In this document: one piece after another, positions 34,332-42,452 of the stretch
Layout: the number at the start of each line of letters is the position of its first letter
Numbering within the stretch: position 1 is the stretch's first letter
DNA from: Phenylobacterium sp.
Lineage (GTDB): Bacteria; Pseudomonadota; Alphaproteobacteria; Caulobacterales; Caulobacteraceae
NCBI RefSeq assembly: GCF_030698145.1
Contig: NZ_JAUYNW010000085.1
Span: 1 to 64,000 of the forward strand
DNA length: 64,000 nucleotides
Direction of reading: 5' to 3'
Translations under genes and position numbers: made by a program
Notes under the pieces: model-generated
What the model was told of the DNA's origin: nothing
What the model saw: only the letters and a program-made list of their open reading frames with translations
Database searches by the model: none

Positions 34332-36251
34332 CTAGACGGTCACCTGGGTGCCAAGCTCCACCACCCGGCCCGGGGGGATCTTGTAGAAGTCGGTGGGATT
34401 GGCCGCGTTGCGCATCAGGAAGATGAAGATCTTGTCCTGCCAGAGCGGCATGCCCGACTGGGCCGAGGGCACGATGGAGCGGCGGCCGAGGAAGAAGCTG
34501 GTGGCCATGATGTCGAACTTCAGCCCCTGCTTGCGGCACAGGCCGAGCGCCTTGGGCAGGTTCGGGCTCTCCATGAAGCCGTAGGAGATGAACACCTTCT
34601 TGAAGTCGTCGTTGACCGGTTCGATGCGGATGCGGTCGTCGTCCTTCACCCGCGGGGTCTCGGCGGTCAGCACGGTCAGCACGATGTTCTTCTCGTGCAG
34701 CACCTTGTTGTGCTTGAGATTGTGCATCAGGGCGACCGGGGCCATGTCGGGGTCCGAGGTCAGGAAGATCGCCGTGCCGGGCGCGCGGTGCGGCGCGCGG
34801 GCCCGCAGGATTTCCGACAGTTCCACCAGCGGCACGGAATCGCGGCGGGTCTTCTCGCTGAGGATGTCGGCGCCCCGGGTCCAGGTCCACATGATGACCA
34901 CCAGCGCGGCGCCCAGGACCAGCGGCAGCCAGGCGCCGTCGGGGATCTTCAGCAGGTTCGAGCCGATGAACACCACGTCCAGGACGCCGAAGGCGCCCGC
35001 CGCGGCCGCCGCCTGCCAGGCCGGACGCTTCCACATGTGCTTGACGATGACGAAGAAGATCAGGGTGTCGACGAACATCGATCCCGTCACCGCGATGCCG
35101 TAGGCCGCCGCCAGGGCCGAAGAGTTCTGGAAGGTGAACAGCAGGATCAGCACGCCCACCATCAGGAAGGTGTTGACCTGCGGCACGAAGATCTGGCCGG
35201 CCTGGGTCTCGGAGGTCCGGCGGATGTCGATGCGCGGCAGCAGGCCGAGCTGCACCGCCTGCTGGGTCATCGAGAAGGCGCCGGTGATCACCGCCTGGCT
35301 GGCGATGACGGTGGCGACGGTGGCCAGCACCAGCACCGGCCAGTAGGCGATCTCCGGGACCATGTCCCAGAACGGATTGTGCCGCGCCATCGGGTGGGCC
35401 AGCACATTGGCGCCCTGGCCAAGATAGTTGAGCAGCAGGCAGGGCAGGACGAACCACAGCCAGGCGGCGCGGATCGGGCCTTTCCCGAAGTGGCCCATGT
35501 CGGCGTAGAGCGCCTCGGCCCCGGTCACCGCCAGGAACACCGAGCCCAGGATGACGAAGCCCACCAGGCCGTCGTTCAGCAGGAAGCGGACCCCGTAGTA
35601 GGGATTGAAGGCCCGCAGGATCGAGAGGTCGTCGGCGATGTGGTAGACGCCGAGCGCGCCCAGCACGAGGAACCAGACGGCGGTGATCGGCCCGAACAGG
35701 GCGGCCATGCGGTGGGTGCCGCGCGCCTGGACCATGAACAACCCCACCAGCACGGCGGCCGAGATCGGCACGATATAGGGCTCGATGCCGCGGCCCAGGC
35801 CTGGCGCGTCCTTCAGGCCCTCGACGGCCGAGAGCACGGAAATGGCCGGGGTGATCACCCCGTCGCCGTAGAACAGGGCCGCGCCGACCACGCCCAGGAA
35901 GAATACCGCTGTGGAGCGTTTGGGCAGATAACGCTGGGCCAGCGCCATGAGCGCCAGCGTGCCGCCTTCGCCCTTGTTGTCGGCCCGCATCAGGAAGACG
36001 ACGTACTTGATGGTGACGATGAGGAAGAGCGCCCAGATCACCAGGGAGACCACGCCCAGCACCGCCAGCTCGCTCGCGCCGCCCGACCGGGAATGGTGCA
36101 GGGCCTCGCGCATGGCGTAGAGCGGGCTCGTTCCGATATCTCCGAACACCACGCCGATGGCCCCGAGCGCGAGCGCCCGGAAGCTGTCTTTCTTGTGGGG
36201 GGAGTGAGACTCCTCCGCCGCCTCCAGGGCGACGCCGGCCGGGTCAGCCAT
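34332..36251 (-). CDS. kup: Kup potassium uptake transporter
   Basis: This 639-residue inner-membrane K+/H+ symporter has about 12 spans and a C-terminal cytosolic domain. Family motifs are IGVVFGDIGTSPLYAMREAL near the N-terminus, TIKYVVFLMRADNKGEGGTLAL, YGDGVITPAISVLSAVEGLK and the Tyr-Gly-Ile-Ala-Val-Thr-Gly segment. The upstream gap to the divergent SDR gene is about 207 bp and shows no clear riboswitch. A small membrane protein follows without a gap. Confidence 0.95.
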   Translation of the reverse strand: MADPAGVALEAAEESHSPHKKDSFRALALGAIGVVFGDIGTSPLYAMREALHHSRSGGASELAVLGVVSLVIWALFLIVTIKYVVFLMRADNKGEGGTLALMALAQRYLPKRSTAVFFLGVVGAALFYGDGVITPAISVLSAVEGLKDAPGLGRGIEPYIVPISAAVLVGLFMVQARGTHRMAALFGPITAVWFLVLGALGVYHIADDLSILRAFNPYYGVRFLLNDGLVGFVILGSVFLAVTGAEALYADMGHFGKGPIRAAWLWFVLPCLLLNYLGQGANVLAHPMARHNPFWDMVPEIAYWPVLVLATVATVIASQAVITGAFSMTQQAVQLGLLPRIDIRRTSETQAGQIFVPQVNTFLMVGVLILLFTFQNSSALAAAYGIAVTGSMFVDTLIFFVIVKHMWKRPAWQAAAAAGAFGVLDVVFIGSNLLKIPDGAWLPLVLGAALVVIMWTWTRGADILSEKTRRDSVPLVELSEILRARAPHRAPGTAIFLTSDPDMAPVALMHNLKHNKVLHEKNIVLTVLTAETPRVKDDDRIRIEPVNDDFKKVFISYGFMESPNLPKALGLCRKQGLKFDIMATSFFLGRRSIVPSAQSGMPLWQDKIFIFLMRNAANPTDFYKIPPGRVVELGTQVTV

Positions 36252-36458
36252 TCAAAGTCTCCGGGAACAGGATCATGGGTTCCCTTGGGCGGCCCGATGC
36301 CGTCGCGGCGGGCGCGATACACCCGATTGAACCGCCATACAACGTCGGCGTGGCCGCGTCATGCTGACGCTCACCGGCTCGGAGCGCGCGCGGCTTGACC
36401 TTCGGACGGCTTTGGCCACCTTCGGGGCTTGACCGCTTCGAGAGGTTCGAGGGCCGAC

Positions 36459-37298
36459 ATGGATCGCAGACTTGCGCTGGTGACAGGGGCCTCGGCCGGC
36501 ATCGGCGCGGCCTTCGCGCGCATCTTCGCCAGCCACGGCTACGACGTGGCGCTCACCGCCCGGCGCACCGACCGGCTGGAGAAACTGGCCGAGGAGATCC
36601 GCCTGCGCTTCGGGGTCGAGACCCTGACCATCACCGCCGACCTGGCCGAGCCCGCCGCCCCCGCCGCCATCCTCGATCACCTGACGGCCCATGGCCGGGT
36701 GGTGGACGCCCTGATCAACAACGCCGGCTACGGCATCCCCGGCGGCTTCCTGGAGACCCCCTGGGAGGCGCATGCGGCCTTCCTGCGGGTCATGCTGACC
36801 GCGCCGACGGAGCTGGCGCACCGGGTGCTGCCGGGCATGGTCGAGCGCCGCTTCGGGCGGATCGTCAACGTGGCCTCCCTGGCCGGCCTGATCCCGGGCT
36901 CGGCGGGGGCCAGCCTCTACGGCGCGACCAAGAGCTATCTGGTGAAGGCGTCTCAGAGCCTGCACCTGGAGAACCAGGCCACCGGGGTGCATGTGAGCGC
37001 GCTATGTCCGGGCTTCACCTATTCGGAGTTCCACGACGCCAACCACACCCGCGACCAGATCAGCCGCGGGGCGCCCGAATGGATGTGGCTGGGCGCTGAC
37101 GAGGTGGCCGCCGCCGGCTACGAGGCCGTGGAGGCCAACCGCGCCATCTGCGTGCCCGGCGCGCCGAACAAGGCCATCGCCGCCTTCGCCAAGCTGGTCC
37201 CCGACGACTGGGCCCTGGCGCTCATGGCCAGCCAGGGGCCACGTTTCCGGGGGAAGGTGCAAGTCGCCCCTCATCAAACCAGGGATGACACTCTTTGA
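36459..37298 (+). CDS. short-chain dehydrogenase/reductase (SDR)
   Basis: This 279-residue NAD(P)-dependent oxidoreductase has the cofactor motif TGASAGIGAAFA near residue 9, NNAGYG and the catalytic Ser/Tyr/Lys set (NVASLAG, YGATKSYL). The Arg-Arg after the second strand (ALTARRTDR) indicates NADPH. The ATG at 36459 follows GAGGG; the track starts at a TTG ten codons upstream. The substrate is unknown. Confidence 0.9.
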   Translation: MDRRLALVTGASAGIGAAFARIFASHGYDVALTARRTDRLEKLAEEIRLRFGVETLTITADLAEPAAPAAILDHLTAHGRVVDALINNAGYGIPGGFLETPWEAHAAFLRVMLTAPTELAHRVLPGMVERRFGRIVNVASLAGLIPGSAGASLYGATKSYLVKASQSLHLENQATGVHVSALCPGFTYSEFHDANHTRDQISRGAPEWMWLGADEVAAAGYEAVEANRAICVPGAPNKAIAAFAKLVPDDWALALMASQGPRFRGKVQVAPHQTRDDTL

Positions 37299-37310
37299 CC
37301 GGTTTCGGTG

Positions 37311-38000
37311 CTACTTCGCGTAGGGCGCCGCAGCCTCGCGCAAGATGACGCCCGCTGTCGACTCCGCGATGCCGGCCAGGATGAATTGGACGGCCAGGGC
37401 GCAGAGGATCAGGCCCAGGACGCGGACCACGATGGTCAGGCCGATGCGTCCCAGCAGCCGGGTGATCACGGGTGTGGCCCAGAAGCTGAGCATGGTGGCC
37501 AGCGCCAGGGCGGCGATCACCGCCACCCCCACGGCGGCCCCGGCCAGGCCGAACCGCTTGGCCTCGCTGGCGTAGATCACCACTGTCGAGATGGCGCCGG
37601 GCCCGATCAGCAGCGGCATCGCGAAGGGCACGATCATCCGTTCGAACCGGGCGCGGGCCTGGGCCCGGCCGCCAGCCGTGGCGCCGTCGTCGCCCTCGAG
37701 GGTCAGGCTGGCGGTGAAATCGTTGCGCACCATGTCGAGGCCCAGGAGGAACAGGATCACCCCGCCGGCGATGCGGAAGGCCGCGAGCGAGATGCCGAAG
37801 AACTCCAGCAGGGCCAGGCCGGAGAAATAGAAGAAGGTCAGGAAGACCAGCACGAACAGCGAGAGATAGACCGCGATCAGCCGGCTCTCGCGGCCCTTGA
37901 CCCCATTGGTCGCCGCGGCGAACAGCGGAACGTTCCCGATCGGATCGATCAGGGCGAAAAGGGCGACGAAGAAGTTGACCGCGAAGTCCCACTGGCTCAT
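37311..38000 (-). CDS. MarC-family membrane protein
   Basis: This 229-residue protein has six spans and the MarC pattern FFVALFALIDPIGNVPLF near the start and PFAMPLLIGPGAISTVVI in the middle. Despite its name the family has no proven link to drug resistance. It ends 12 bp from the convergent SDR stop and is divergent from pyrF (75-bp gap). Confidence 0.92.
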   Translation of the reverse strand: MSQWDFAVNFFVALFALIDPIGNVPLFAAATNGVKGRESRLIAVYLSLFVLVFLTFFYFSGLALLEFFGISLAAFRIAGGVILFLLGLDMVRNDFTASLTLEGDDGATAGGRAQARARFERMIVPFAMPLLIGPGAISTVVIYASEAKRFGLAGAAVGVAVIAALALATMLSFWATPVITRLLGRIGLTIVVRVLGLILCALAVQFILAGIAESTAGVILREAAAPYAK

Positions 38001-38075
38001 GCCTGGGTCTTAGCCCAATTCGACGCCGCGCCGAACCCCGCACCGGGGGGTGCGCAGACCTGCCTGGAGACCGCC

Positions 38076-38786
38076 ATGAGCCTCGCCGCCGCCGTCCGCT
38101 GCGACCCGCGTCTGATCGTGCCGCTGGACCTGCCCACGGTCGAGGAGGCCCGCGCCCTGGTGGCCGCCCTGGGCGATGCGGTGAGCTTCTACAAGGTGGG
38201 CCTGGAGCTGTTCGCCACCGGCGGCGGCATGACGCTGGCCCGCGAGCTGAAGGCCGCCGGCCATCAAGTGTTCATCGACTGGAAGCTCCACGACATCGGC
38301 GCCACGGTGCAGCGGGCCGCCAGCGTGCTGGCCGACACCGGCTGCGACTTCCTGACGGTTCACGCCGAGCCCCAGGTGATGGAGGCCGCGGTGCGCGGCA
38401 AGGGCCGCTCGTCGTTGAAGATCCTGGGTGTGACTGTGCTGACCAGCCTGGGCGACGCCGACCTGGTCGAGATGGGGTTCTCCGAGACCGCCCGCCAACT
38501 GGTCGAGCGGCGCATCCATCACGCGGTCAAGGCCGGCTGCGACGGGGTGGTCGCCAGCCCGCACGAGGCGGCCCTGGCGCGCGCCATCGGCGGCCAGGAC
38601 TTCCTGGTGGTGACGCCCGGCGTGCGGCCCGACTGGTCGGCCAGGAACGACCAGGCCCGCGCCGCCACCCCCGCCGACGCGCTCAAGGCCGGCGCCAGCC
38701 ACATCGTCTGCGGCCGCCCGATCAGCGCCGCCAACGATCCGCGCGAAGCCGCCCTGCGGGTGGCCGCGGAGATGTTCGGGGTCTAG
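38076..38786 (+). CDS. pyrF: orotidine-5'-phosphate decarboxylase
   Basis: It converts OMP to UMP, the last step of pyrimidine synthesis. The 236-residue TIM-barrel protein has the catalytic DWKLHDI (Asp68, Lys70, Asp73), the phosphate-binding VVTPGVRP and CGRPI near the C-terminus. The ATG at 38076 has TGGAGA upstream; the track begins far upstream in a shadow frame. Repeat R3 follows the stop. Confidence 0.96.
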   Translation: MSLAAAVRCDPRLIVPLDLPTVEEARALVAALGDAVSFYKVGLELFATGGGMTLARELKAAGHQVFIDWKLHDIGATVQRAASVLADTGCDFLTVHAEPQVMEAAVRGKGRSSLKILGVTVLTSLGDADLVEMGFSETARQLVERRIHHAVKAGCDGVVASPHEAALARAIGGQDFLVVTPGVRPDWSARNDQARAATPADALKAGASHIVCGRPISAANDPREAALRVAAEMFGV

Positions 38787-38798
38787 GCGCATTGTCCC

Positions 38799-38944
38799 AG
38801 ATGCTCCCCCCCTGGGGGAGCTGTCACCGTAGGTGACTGAGGGGGACTTTGACTCTTGTTTGTGGGCTGCAACCCCCTCCGTCTCGTCGCGAAGAGGCGA
38901 CGATCCACCTCCCCCAAATCGCGCTCCGCGCTGGGGGAGGATCT
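38799..38944 (+). repeat. dispersed intergenic repeat, copy R3
   Basis: This is a complete unit between the convergent pyrF and Tyr/Gly-rich protein genes. The first hairpin is CTCCCCCCCTGGGGGAG and the central stem GTCACC-GTA-GGTGAC. A GACTC (CcrM-type) site lies at 38851-38855, and the last hairpin ends CGCGCTGGGGGAGGATCT. No coding function; the frames through it give spurious proteins. Confidence 0.92.
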
Positions 38945-38952
38945 TGGTGGTT

Positions 38953-39612
38953 TTAGTGCTTCCCCCCGCCGCAGCCGCTCTTGCAACCGCGGGCGCCGTG
39001 ATGGCCGCCGCGGCCGCCGAAGCGGATGCTGACATTGGAGGACGAGGAGGCCGAGGCCGAAGCGCGCGCCGAGGCGCCGGCGAAGGCGCCCGCGCCCGCC
39101 ACGGAGTAACCGCCGCCGCCGCCGCCATAGCCGCCGTCCATGTAGCCGCCGACGCCGCCGTAATCGTAGAAGAAGCTGGAGGGCACGCCGATCTCCCCGA
39201 CCGCCCGGCCGCAGGTCGAGCGGCAGGCCGCGCCCGGCCAGCCATAGTTCTGCGAGGCGTAGCCGTAGGTGGGGATCTGGTAGCCGTAGCCGCGCGAGCG
39301 TTCGCGCTCATCGTAGCGGGCCTCGACGTGGCGGCGGTCGTAGCCGGACGGGCCGTAGCGGTCAGGGCCGGGGTCCGCATAACGCCCGCGCCAGCCGCTG
39401 TCGTATTCCTCGTCCTGGATGCGACGCTCGGCATAGGCCATCCGACGGTCGTCGGCATAGCCGCCTTGCTCGTAGCGCTCGTCGTAGCGGCTGCTGGGAC
39501 CCTGGTCGTAGCCGGGCCCTCCCATGAGCTCGGGATAGCGGTCTCCCGCCAGGGCAGAGCCCGCGCCGCACGCCAGGGTTAGACCGACAACCGCGCTCAG
39601 AATCCGACGCAT
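38953..39612 (-). CDS. secreted Tyr/Arg/Gly/Ser-rich protein
   Basis: This 219-residue protein has a signal peptide (RRILSAVVGLTLACGAGSALAG). The middle is rich in Arg, Asp and Tyr (repeated YDER/RYDE-like runs, about 40-110). A short Cys-containing segment (GAACRSTCGRA) follows, then a Gly/Tyr run and an Ala-Ser run (SARASASASSSS), ending GCKSGCGGGKH. Four Cys near the end could bind metal or form disulfides. It looks like an intrinsically disordered cell-envelope protein; I know no family. The ATG at 39612 has GGAGG six bases upstream. Confidence 0.75.
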   Translation of the reverse strand: MRRILSAVVGLTLACGAGSALAGDRYPELMGGPGYDQGPSSRYDERYEQGGYADDRRMAYAERRIQDEEYDSGWRGRYADPGPDRYGPSGYDRRHVEARYDERERSRGYGYQIPTYGYASQNYGWPGAACRSTCGRAVGEIGVPSSFFYDYGGVGGYMDGGYGGGGGGYSVAGAGAFAGASARASASASSSSNVSIRFGGRGGHHGARGCKSGCGGGKH

Positions 39613-39701
39613 GACCGCCTCCGCACACAAGATTTCGGGCGGAGCCTAGGGATGTGGGGCCGCTCTCGCGACCGCTTGCCCCTCAGGCGGGAGCGACAGG
39701 G

Positions 39702-39902
39702 TTAAAAATCAACCGCGATGCCCTTGCGCTCCCAGTCGCCGAAGCGCGTGGGCTCCAGGCCGCTGGGGCCGCCGGCTTCGGCGGCGCGGGCGGCGGCTTC
39801 CGCTTCGGCCGCATGGCGCGCGGCGGCCTCCTCCAGCGCGCGGCGAGCGGCGGGGGTCAGAACCTTGTCCGGGGCGGCGTTAGGCGGGGTCTGGTCGGGC
39901 AT
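39702..39902 (-). CDS. DUF1674 protein (SDHAF4-like)
   Basis: This 66-residue protein ends GGPSGLEPTRFGDWERKGIAVDF, the DUF1674 signature shared with mitochondrial SDHAF4, which assists flavinated SdhA during succinate dehydrogenase assembly. The first 45 residues form an Ala/Glu-rich helix. No sdh gene is nearby, so the link is by homology only. Confidence 0.88.
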   Translation of the reverse strand: MPDQTPPNAAPDKVLTPAARRALEEAAARHAAEAEAAARAAEAGGPSGLEPTRFGDWERKGIAVDF

Positions 39903-40013
39903 GGGCGGAATTTAGGGACTGTGAGCCGCCAAGGCCAGCATTGTCAGGCCCGGGATACTGGATCTAGATAGGCCTGCAGGCGTCGGCCACGGCGCACGTT
40001 CGGGGGAACGTCC

Positions 40014-40397
40014 ATGTCCAAGCTGTCCTTGTCTTTCTTTACGGTGGCCGCGCTTTGTGGACTTGCCGGTATGGTCTTCGGCGCGGTGATGGGGATCACC
40101 GAGGACTTCACGCTCGCCCCGTCCCACGCGCACCTGAACCTGCTGGGCTGGGTGAGCCTGGCGCTCATGGGGACCTTCTACGCCATGTCCGGCCGGGGCG
40201 GCCGGTTGGGCTGGATCAATTTCGCGCTATCCAGCGCCGGCGCCATCCTCATGTCGGTCTCGCTCGCCCTCTTTCTCGGCGGCGCCAAGCCGTTCCTGAC
40301 CGGGGTGATGGCGGGGACGCTCATCGCGGTCCTGGGCATGCTCGCCTTCGTCGCCTCGGTGGCGCGGAGCTGGGGCCGGAGCAGCCCCGCGGCCTAA
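40014..40397 (+). CDS. small membrane protein resembling haem-copper oxidase subunit I segments
   Basis: This 127-residue protein has four predicted spans. The segment APSHAHLNLLGWVSLALMGTFYAMSGR resembles the histidine-bearing helix of cbb3-type oxidase subunit I and NnrS-like proteins. Such short stand-alone homologues are annotated in alphaproteobacteria without known function. It lies 41 bp upstream of rsmB on the same strand. Confidence 0.7.
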   Translation: MSKLSLSFFTVAALCGLAGMVFGAVMGITEDFTLAPSHAHLNLLGWVSLALMGTFYAMSGRGGRLGWINFALSSAGAILMSVSLALFLGGAKPFLTGVMAGTLIAVLGMLAFVASVARSWGRSSPAA

Positions 40398-40438
40398 GGC
40401 GGCTTGCATCGGGGCGCGGAAGGGGGCACGCCCCGCCC

Positions 40439-41722
40439 GTGACTTCAGATGCAGACCTCGGCCTTCCGGCCCGCCGCGCGGCCCTCGACATCCTTTCCGC
40501 CAGCCTTGCGCGCAGGGCCGGCCTGGACGAGGCGCTCAACCGTCCCGCCTTCGGGGCCCTGCCGCCCCGCGACCGCGGCTTCGCCATGGCGCTGGCCATG
40601 GCCACCCTGCGCCGGCTGGGGGCCATCGATCGGGCGCTCGACGCCAAGCTTGCCAAGGCCCCGCCCGAGGCGGTGCGCAACATCCTGCGGATCGGTGTGA
40701 CCCAGGCCTTCGTGCTGGACACCCCGGCCTTCGCCGCGGTCACCACCAGCGTCGACCTGGCGGCTAGCCATTCCTCGACCCGGGCCTTCAAGGGCCTGGT
40801 CAACGCCGTGCTGCGCGGCCTGGTGCGCGAGCCGCCGAAACTGGACGAGCCCGAGGCCCTTGCGCCGCCCTGGCTCTATGCCCGCTGGAGCGCAGCCTTC
40901 GGCCCCCAGGCCGCTAGGGACATGGCCGCCTTGATCGCCGACGAACCCGCCACCGACCTCTCGCCGAAGTCCCTGGACGGCCTGGCCGCCCTGGCCGCCG
41001 AACTCGAGGCCGAGATGCTCACCGGCGGGACCCTGCGCACCGCCCGCAAGGGCGACGTGGCCGCCTGGCCCGCCTATGAGGCCGGGTCGTGGTGGGTGCA
41101 GGACGCCAGCGCGGCGATCCCCGCGCGGCTGCTGAACGTAGGCCCCGGCGAGACCGCCCTCGACATGTGCGCCGCCCCCGGCGGCAAGACCCTGCAGCTC
41201 GCCGCCACGGGCGCGAGCGTCACCGCCATCGACCGCTCCGCCGCGCGCCTGGTGCGGGTCAGCGAGAACCTGGAACGCATGGGGCTGGCCGCCGAGATCG
41301 CCGCCGCCGAGGCCGGCGACTGGGCCGATACGCGCGAATTCGACGCCGTGCTGCTGGACGCACCCTGCAGCGCCACCGGCACGTTCCGGCGCCATCCCGA
41401 CGTGCTGTGGGCCGCGCGGCCGGGCGACGTGGCGGCCCTGGCCGGGGTGCAGTCACGGCTGCTAGACTCCGCGGCGCGGCGCACTCGGGTCGGCGGACGG
41501 CTGGTCTATTGCGTCTGTTCGCTGGAGCCGGAGGAGGGCGAGGCCCAGGTCGCGGGCTTCCTGGCCCGCCATCCCGGCTTCGCGCTCGCCCCCATGGCGG
41601 CGGGGGAGGGCGGGGCGCCGGAGGCCAGCCTGCTGGCCGACGGGACCCTGCGCCTGCTGCCTCACCAGCGGCCGGGCGGGCAGGACGGATTCTACGTTGC
41701 CCGCTTCACCCGTAGCTCCTGA
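40439..41722 (+). CDS. rsmB: RsmB-family 16S rRNA m5C methyltransferase
   Basis: This SAM-dependent enzyme methylates a cytosine of 16S rRNA (C967 in E. coli). The 427-residue protein has an N-terminal NusB-like RNA-binding domain (about 5-135). The catalytic domain follows with SAM motif LDMCAAPGGKT, motif IV DAPCSATGTFRRHP, and motif VI YCVCSLEPEEGE; the two conserved Cys act in catalysis and release. A GTG start at 40439 gives the family-length N-terminus; the track starts inside the preceding gene. Confidence 0.92.
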   Translation: MTSDADLGLPARRAALDILSASLARRAGLDEALNRPAFGALPPRDRGFAMALAMATLRRLGAIDRALDAKLAKAPPEAVRNILRIGVTQAFVLDTPAFAAVTTSVDLAASHSSTRAFKGLVNAVLRGLVREPPKLDEPEALAPPWLYARWSAAFGPQAARDMAALIADEPATDLSPKSLDGLAALAAELEAEMLTGGTLRTARKGDVAAWPAYEAGSWWVQDASAAIPARLLNVGPGETALDMCAAPGGKTLQLAATGASVTAIDRSAARLVRVSENLERMGLAAEIAAAEAGDWADTREFDAVLLDAPCSATGTFRRHPDVLWAARPGDVAALAGVQSRLLDSAARRTRVGGRLVYCVCSLEPEEGEAQVAGFLARHPGFALAPMAAGEGGAPEASLLADGTLRLLPHQRPGGQDGFYVARFTRSS

Positions 41723-41785
41723 CGACCCACTCTCTTCAAGAATTGTCGGTTGGCGCAGCGGCCGGGCTTGGCTAAGTCCAGGGAC

Positions 41786-42448
41786 ATGACCCGCGCTCCG
41801 ATCATCGCCCCCTCCATACTGGCCTCGGACTTCGCCAAGCTGGGCCAGGAGGTCGCCGCCATCGAGGCGGCCGGCGCCGACTGGGTGCATGTGGACGTCA
41901 TGGACGGCCACTTCGTGCCCAACATCACGCTCGGCCCCGACATCGTCAAAGCCCTGCGCCCGCACGCCAAGATCCCCTTCGACGTGCACCTGATGATCGC
42001 GCCGGTGGACCCCTATCTCGAGGCCTTCGCCCAGGCCGGCGCCGACATCATCAGCGTCCATCCCGAGAGCGGCCCGCACCTCAACCGCACGCTCAAGCGC
42101 ATCCGCGAGCTGGGGGCCAAGGCCGGGGTGGTGTTCAACCCCTCCACCGATCCCAGCGTCATCCAGTGGATGATGGACGAGGTCGACCTGATCCTGGTCA
42201 TGTCGATCAATCCGGGCTTCGGCGGCCAGAAGTTCATGCACTCGCAGCTCAGGAAGATCGAGCGCCTGCGCAAGATGATCGACGAGACCGGCCGGCCGAT
42301 CGAGCTGGAGGTCGACGGCGGCGTCACCGTCGAGACTGCGCCCCTTTGCGTCGCGGCCGGGGCCACGGCCCTGGTGGCCGGGACGGCGGTGTTCAAGGGC
42401 GGACCCGAGGCCTATGCCGGCAATATCCGCGCGCTGAAGGGCGGCTAG
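41786..42448 (+). CDS. rpe: ribulose-phosphate 3-epimerase
   Basis: It interconverts ribulose-5-phosphate and xylulose-5-phosphate in the pentose-phosphate pathway. The 220-residue TIM barrel has APSILASDFAKLG, HVDVMDGHFVPNITLG, DVHLMI, MSINPGFGGQKF and EVDGGV, which supply the metal-binding His and Asp residues. The ATG at 41786 replaces a start 12 codons upstream. The heparinase-like gene begins 4 bp after the stop. Confidence 0.96.
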   Translation: MTRAPIIAPSILASDFAKLGQEVAAIEAAGADWVHVDVMDGHFVPNITLGPDIVKALRPHAKIPFDVHLMIAPVDPYLEAFAQAGADIISVHPESGPHLNRTLKRIRELGAKAGVVFNPSTDPSVIQWMMDEVDLILVMSINPGFGGQKFMHSQLRKIERLRKMIDETGRPIELEVDGGVTVETAPLCVAAGATALVAGTAVFKGGPEAYAGNIRALKGG

Positions 42449-42452
42449 GGCG

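Noticed and set aside
34035-36398. 787-aa plus-strand ORF
   Set aside because: It is antisense to kup and shows only His/Gln/Gly-rich low-complexity sequence typical of a complementary-strand shadow.
36252-36458. c-di-AMP or potassium riboswitch upstream of kup
   Set aside because: The 207-bp gap has no recognisable ydaO or kup-leader core.
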